Shown: piece by piece, positions 51,995 through 54,451 of the stretch
How the letters are laid out: each line of letters opens with the position of its first letter
How positions within the stretch are numbered: position 1 is the stretch's first letter
DNA from: Candidatus Symbiothrix sp.
GTDB taxonomy: Bacteria > Bacteroidota > Bacteroidia > Bacteroidales > Azobacteroidaceae
DNA: 54,451 nt
Assembly: GCA_031261295.1 (NCBI GenBank)
Contig: JAISKT010000162.1
Span: 1 to 54,451 of the forward strand
Reading direction: 5' to 3'
Notes under the pieces: model-generated
Databases searched by the model: none
Told to the model about the DNA's origin: nothing
What the model saw: only the letters and a program-made list of their open reading frames with translations
Translations under genes and position numbers: made by a program

Positions 51995-53062
51995 ATGAAA
52001 AAGTACAATTTTAACGCCGGTCCGTCCGTTTTACCCAAAGAAACCGTAGAAAATACGATTGAAGCGATCAGAGATTTTGAAGGAACAGGTATTGGTTTGA
52101 TGGAAATCAGCCATCGTATCAAAGAATACGAAAAAGTGGTGGCGGATGCAGCTGCTTTGTTCAAGGAATTGTTGCACATTCCGGAAGGTTATTCGGTTCT
52201 TTTCTTAGGCGGCGGTGCAAGTTTGCAATTCTGCATGGTTCCGTTTAATTTATTAGAAAAAAAAGCCGCTTATCTGAACACCGGTGTATGGGCGAATAAA
52301 GCGCAAAAAGAAGCTAAATTGTTCGGTGAAGTGATTGAAGTGGCTTCTTCCAAAGATGCAAATTACACCTTTATCCCTAAAAAATATACCATCCCGACGG
52401 ATGCCGATTATTTCCACATTACGACAAACAACACTATTTACGGTACGGAAATTCACGAAGATATCGATTCTCCGGTGACTTTAGTAGCCGATATGTCGTC
52501 CGATATTTTCTCCCGTCCGATAGATGTGGCTAAATACGGCTTGATTTACGGTGGCGCTCAGAAAAATTTGGCTCCGGCCGGCGTTACTTTTGTGATTGTG
52601 AAAGACGAATTATTAGGCAAAGTGAGCCGCGCTATTCCAACCATGCTGGATTATCGCACGCACATCAAATACGGTTCGATGTTCAACACACCGCCCGTAT
52701 TGCCTATTTATGCTGCATTGCAAACCTTGAAATGGTTGAAGAGCATCGGTGGCGTAGAAGAAATGTACAAACGCAACAAAGAAAAAGCAGCTCTTCTGTA
52801 TGCCGAAATCGACCGCAACAAATTATTCAAAGGGACAACGGCTGTCGAAGACCGTTCGTTGATGAATATTTGTTTTGTAATGAACGAAGAATACAAAGAT
52901 TTGAACGACGATTTCTATAAGTTTGCTACGGAAAAAGGCATGGTAGGCATCAAGGGACATCGTTCGGTAGGCGGATTTCGCGCTTCCACTTACAATGCCC
53001 TTCCCAAAGAAGCTGTTGAAGCGCTGATCGCTTGTATGCAGGAATTTGAAAAGTCGCATTAA
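51995..53062 (+). CDS. serC: Phosphoserine aminotransferase
   Basis: SerC converts 3-phosphohydroxypyruvate and glutamate to phosphoserine in serine synthesis; it can also act in pyridoxine synthesis. [20 protein letters not shown] is the diagnostic N-terminus, [20 protein letters not shown] is the phosphate-binding region, and [20 protein letters not shown] contains the PLP-binding Lys. The C-terminal [20 protein letters not shown] is also conserved. At 355 residues it has the family length. serA, which often follows serC in Bacteroidales, is absent; pgk follows after an 84-base gap with a short tandem repeat. Confidence 0.97.
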   Translation: MKKYNFNAGPSVLPKETVENTIEAIRDFEGTGIGLMEISHRIKEYEKVVADAAALFKELLHIPEGYSVLFLGGGASLQFCMVPFNLLEKKAAYLNTGVWANKAQKEAKLFGEVIEVASSKDANYTFIPKKYTIPTDADYFHITTNNTIYGTEIHEDIDSPVTLVADMSSDIFSRPIDVAKYGLIYGGAQKNLAPAGVTFVIVKDELLGKVSRAIPTMLDYRTHIKYGSMFNTPPVLPIYAALQTLKWLKSIGGVEEMYKRNKEKAALLYAEIDRNKLFKGTTAVEDRSLMNICFVMNEEYKDLNDDFYKFATEKGMVGIKGHRSVGGFRASTYNALPKEAVEALIACMQEFEKSH

Positions 53063-53063
53063 A

Positions 53064-53108
53064 GGACTTTAAGGACCTTAAGGTACTTAAGAGCCTTAAG
53101 GCCCTTAA
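53064..53108 (+). repeat. Five 9-bp units (GGnCCTTAA type) between serC and pgk
   Basis: Five consecutive 9-base units: GGACTTTAA, GGACCTTAA, GGTACTTAA, GAGCCTTAA, GGCCCTTAA. Several contain the palindromes CCTTAAGG or CTTAAG across unit borders. The array starts one base after the serC stop codon and lies in the presumed serC-pgk transcript. Confidence 0.85.
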
Positions 53109-53146
53109 GAAAGGCAACAACAACAATAATATAATAATCAGACATT

Positions 53147-54406
53147 ATGCAAACAATTGACAATTTTAATTTTGCAGGGCAAAAAGCATTTGTACGTGTG
53201 GATTTCAACGTACCTTTGGATGAAAAATTTAACATTACTGACGACACCCGTATTCGCGCAGCGATTCCTACTTTAAAGAAAATCCTGGCGGATGGCGGTA
53301 GCGCCATTATCGGTTCGCACTTGGGACGGCCGAAAGGAGTGGATGGTAAATATTCCTTGCAACATATTCTGCAACGTGTTTCGGAACTGTTAGGCGTCAA
53401 AGTGGATTTTGCCAGCGATTGCTTGGGAGAATCAGCCGTTGAAAAAGCCGCTGTTTTGAAACCCGGACAGGCCTTGTTATTGGAAAACCTCCGTTTCTAT
53501 GCTGCTGAAGAAGGCAAACCCCGTTTGTCAGACGATGCAAGCGATGAAGAAAAAGCAGCTGCCAAGAAAGCGGAAAAAGCCAATCAAAAGGAAATGGCGA
53601 AACAATTGGCGTCTTATGTTACTGTGTATGTGAATGATGCTTTCGGAACAGCTCACCGGGCGCACGCTTCCACAGCCATTATGGCCGATTATTTCGATGC
53701 GGAACATAAATTGTTCGGTTATTTGATGCAAAATGAAATTGATGCAGTAGAAAAAGTCTTGAAAGATACCGCTCATCCGTTTACGGCCATCATGGGAGGC
53801 TCCAAAGTTTCTTCCAAAATCGAAATCATCGAAAATTTATTGACCAAAGTAGATAATTTGATTATTGCCGGAGGTATGACTTATACTTTCACCAAAGCCA
53901 TGGGCGGCAAAATCGGAAATTCCATTTGTGAAGACGATAAATTGGATTTGGCTTTGAGCTTGATTCAGAAAGCGAAAGACAACAACGTAAATTTGGTTTT
54001 GGCGATAGACGCCAAAGCAGCCGACAGTTTCAGCAACGATGCGAATACACAATTTGTTCCCGTAGGAGAAATTCCGGATGGTTGGGAAGGTTTGGATATC
54101 GGCCCTGAAACCGAAAAATTGTTTGCCGAAGTCATTGAAAATTCCAAGACAATCCTTTGGAACGGACCGACCGGTGTATTCGAATTCGACAATTTTGCAG
54201 GCGGTTCGAGTGCCGTAGGCCGGGCGATTGTCAATGCAACCGAAAAAGGCGCTTTCTCCCTTGTGGGCGGCGGCGACTCGGTAGCTTGCGTAAATAAATT
54301 CGGAATTGCCGATAAAATGAGTTATGTATCTACCGGTGGCGGCGCTTTACTGGAATTTATCGAAGGAAAAGAATTGCCGGGTATCAAAGCCATTCGCGGG
54401 TATTAA
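53147..54406 (+). CDS. pgk: Phosphoglycerate kinase
   Basis: Pgk makes ATP and 3-phosphoglycerate from 1,3-bisphosphoglycerate in glycolysis. [20 protein letters not shown] is the N-terminal substrate site, [12 protein letters not shown] contributes the basic patch, and [14 protein letters not shown] and [18 protein letters not shown] follow in order. The C-terminal nucleotide domain has [20 protein letters not shown] and [20 protein letters not shown]. Compared with shorter bacterial enzymes it has an insertion of about 20 charged, Ala/Lys-rich residues ([20 protein letters not shown]), a feature I associate with Bacteroidota. The 419 residues are complete. Confidence 0.97.
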   Translation: MQTIDNFNFAGQKAFVRVDFNVPLDEKFNITDDTRIRAAIPTLKKILADGGSAIIGSHLGRPKGVDGKYSLQHILQRVSELLGVKVDFASDCLGESAVEKAAVLKPGQALLLENLRFYAAEEGKPRLSDDASDEEKAAAKKAEKANQKEMAKQLASYVTVYVNDAFGTAHRAHASTAIMADYFDAEHKLFGYLMQNEIDAVEKVLKDTAHPFTAIMGGSKVSSKIEIIENLLTKVDNLIIAGGMTYTFTKAMGGKIGNSICEDDKLDLALSLIQKAKDNNVNLVLAIDAKAADSFSNDANTQFVPVGEIPDGWEGLDIGPETEKLFAEVIENSKTILWNGPTGVFEFDNFAGGSSAVGRAIVNATEKGAFSLVGGGDSVACVNKFGIADKMSYVSTGGGALLEFIEGKELPGIKAIRGY

Positions 54407-54425
54407 TCGCAGCGGACAATAGAAC

Positions 54426-54449
54426 GCCCGAAAGTTTGTCATTGCGGGC
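54426..54449 (+). terminator. Probable pgk terminator at the window edge
   Basis: GCCCG (54426-54430) and CGGGC (54445-54449) flank a 14-base loop, 19 bases after the pgk stop. The window ends two bases later, so any T-tract cannot be seen. Confidence 0.45.
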
Positions 54450-54451
54450 CT

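Overview
The window is a chromosomal stretch of a member of the Bacteroidales (Bacteroidota). This rests on several things seen in the sequence: repeated -7 promoter boxes of the Bacteroidota type (TAnnTTTG), the gene block uppS-bamA-skp-skp-murI, rpsP with a long Ala/Lys tail, a PG_1098-type methyltransferase, an HU-CCDC81/SPOR protein, a DUF6242-type lipoprotein, an Omp40/41-like OmpA protein and two proteins ending in type IX secretion (T9SS) sorting domains. The T9SS substrates point away from Bacteroides proper and towards Porphyromonas/Dysgonomonas/Paludibacter-like families. The genus cannot be fixed from the sequence alone.

Layout. 1-3.5 kb: the end of a FucP-type MFS transporter, then a small accessory patch (RteC-like regulator, AlbA_2/Schlafen-type protein, decayed 3' end of a MobC/TraG-like coupling protein) that stops at a tRNA-Ser(UGA). 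3.6-7.2 kb: Wzi-type outer-membrane protein, small lipoprotein, rpsP and an HU/SPOR protein, all on the minus strand. 7.3-18.5 kb: a surface-polysaccharide locus with Wza-like exporter, Wzz-like chain-length protein, Wzx flippase, Wzy polymerase, GT2, GT4, LicD and GT4 as one tight operon, followed by a second promoter driving a radical SAM/SPASM protein and another GT4. 18.5-22.9 kb: a convergent minus-strand operon of Uma2-type nuclease, WbpE-like aminotransferase, WbpD-like acetyltransferase and a T9SS-exported GH29 fucosidase. 22.9-26.6 kb: WG-repeat protein, YfcE-like phosphoesterase, polyphosphate kinase. 26.8-32.3 kb: two surface/secreted proteins (Big_2 plus FISUMP-like; Big_5 repeats plus T9SS tail) separated by a 615-bp gap with a strongly structured candidate RNA. 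32.3-41.3 kb: the envelope-biogenesis block (methyltransferase, murI, two skp/ompH, bamA, uppS, a DUF6089-like barrel) and a DUF6242 lipoprotein. 41.4-43.3 kb: divergent ribD and prmC. 43.3-44.5 kb: a REP-associated tyrosine transposase (RAYT) amid eleven REP hairpins. 44.5-54.4 kb: OmpA protein, GH9 glycosidase, OsmC, a PIN toxin/antitoxin pair, a GldA-like ATPase, a TPM-domain protein, serC and pgk.

How it fits together. Most of the window concerns the cell envelope: capsule/EPS assembly and export, outer-membrane protein folding and insertion, undecaprenyl and glutamate supply for the wall, and secreted glycosidases. The least explained parts are the structured minus-strand RNA at about 27.98-28.21 kb, which has two mutually exclusive folds upstream of a 32-codon hydrophobic ORF; the RAYT/REP island; the bamA start codon inside a 26-bp mRNA hairpin; and murI, which has no ATG/GTG/TTG at the expected start. 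ORF-track starts were corrected where the sequence argues for a different codon. All assignments come from reading the sequence; no database search was run.
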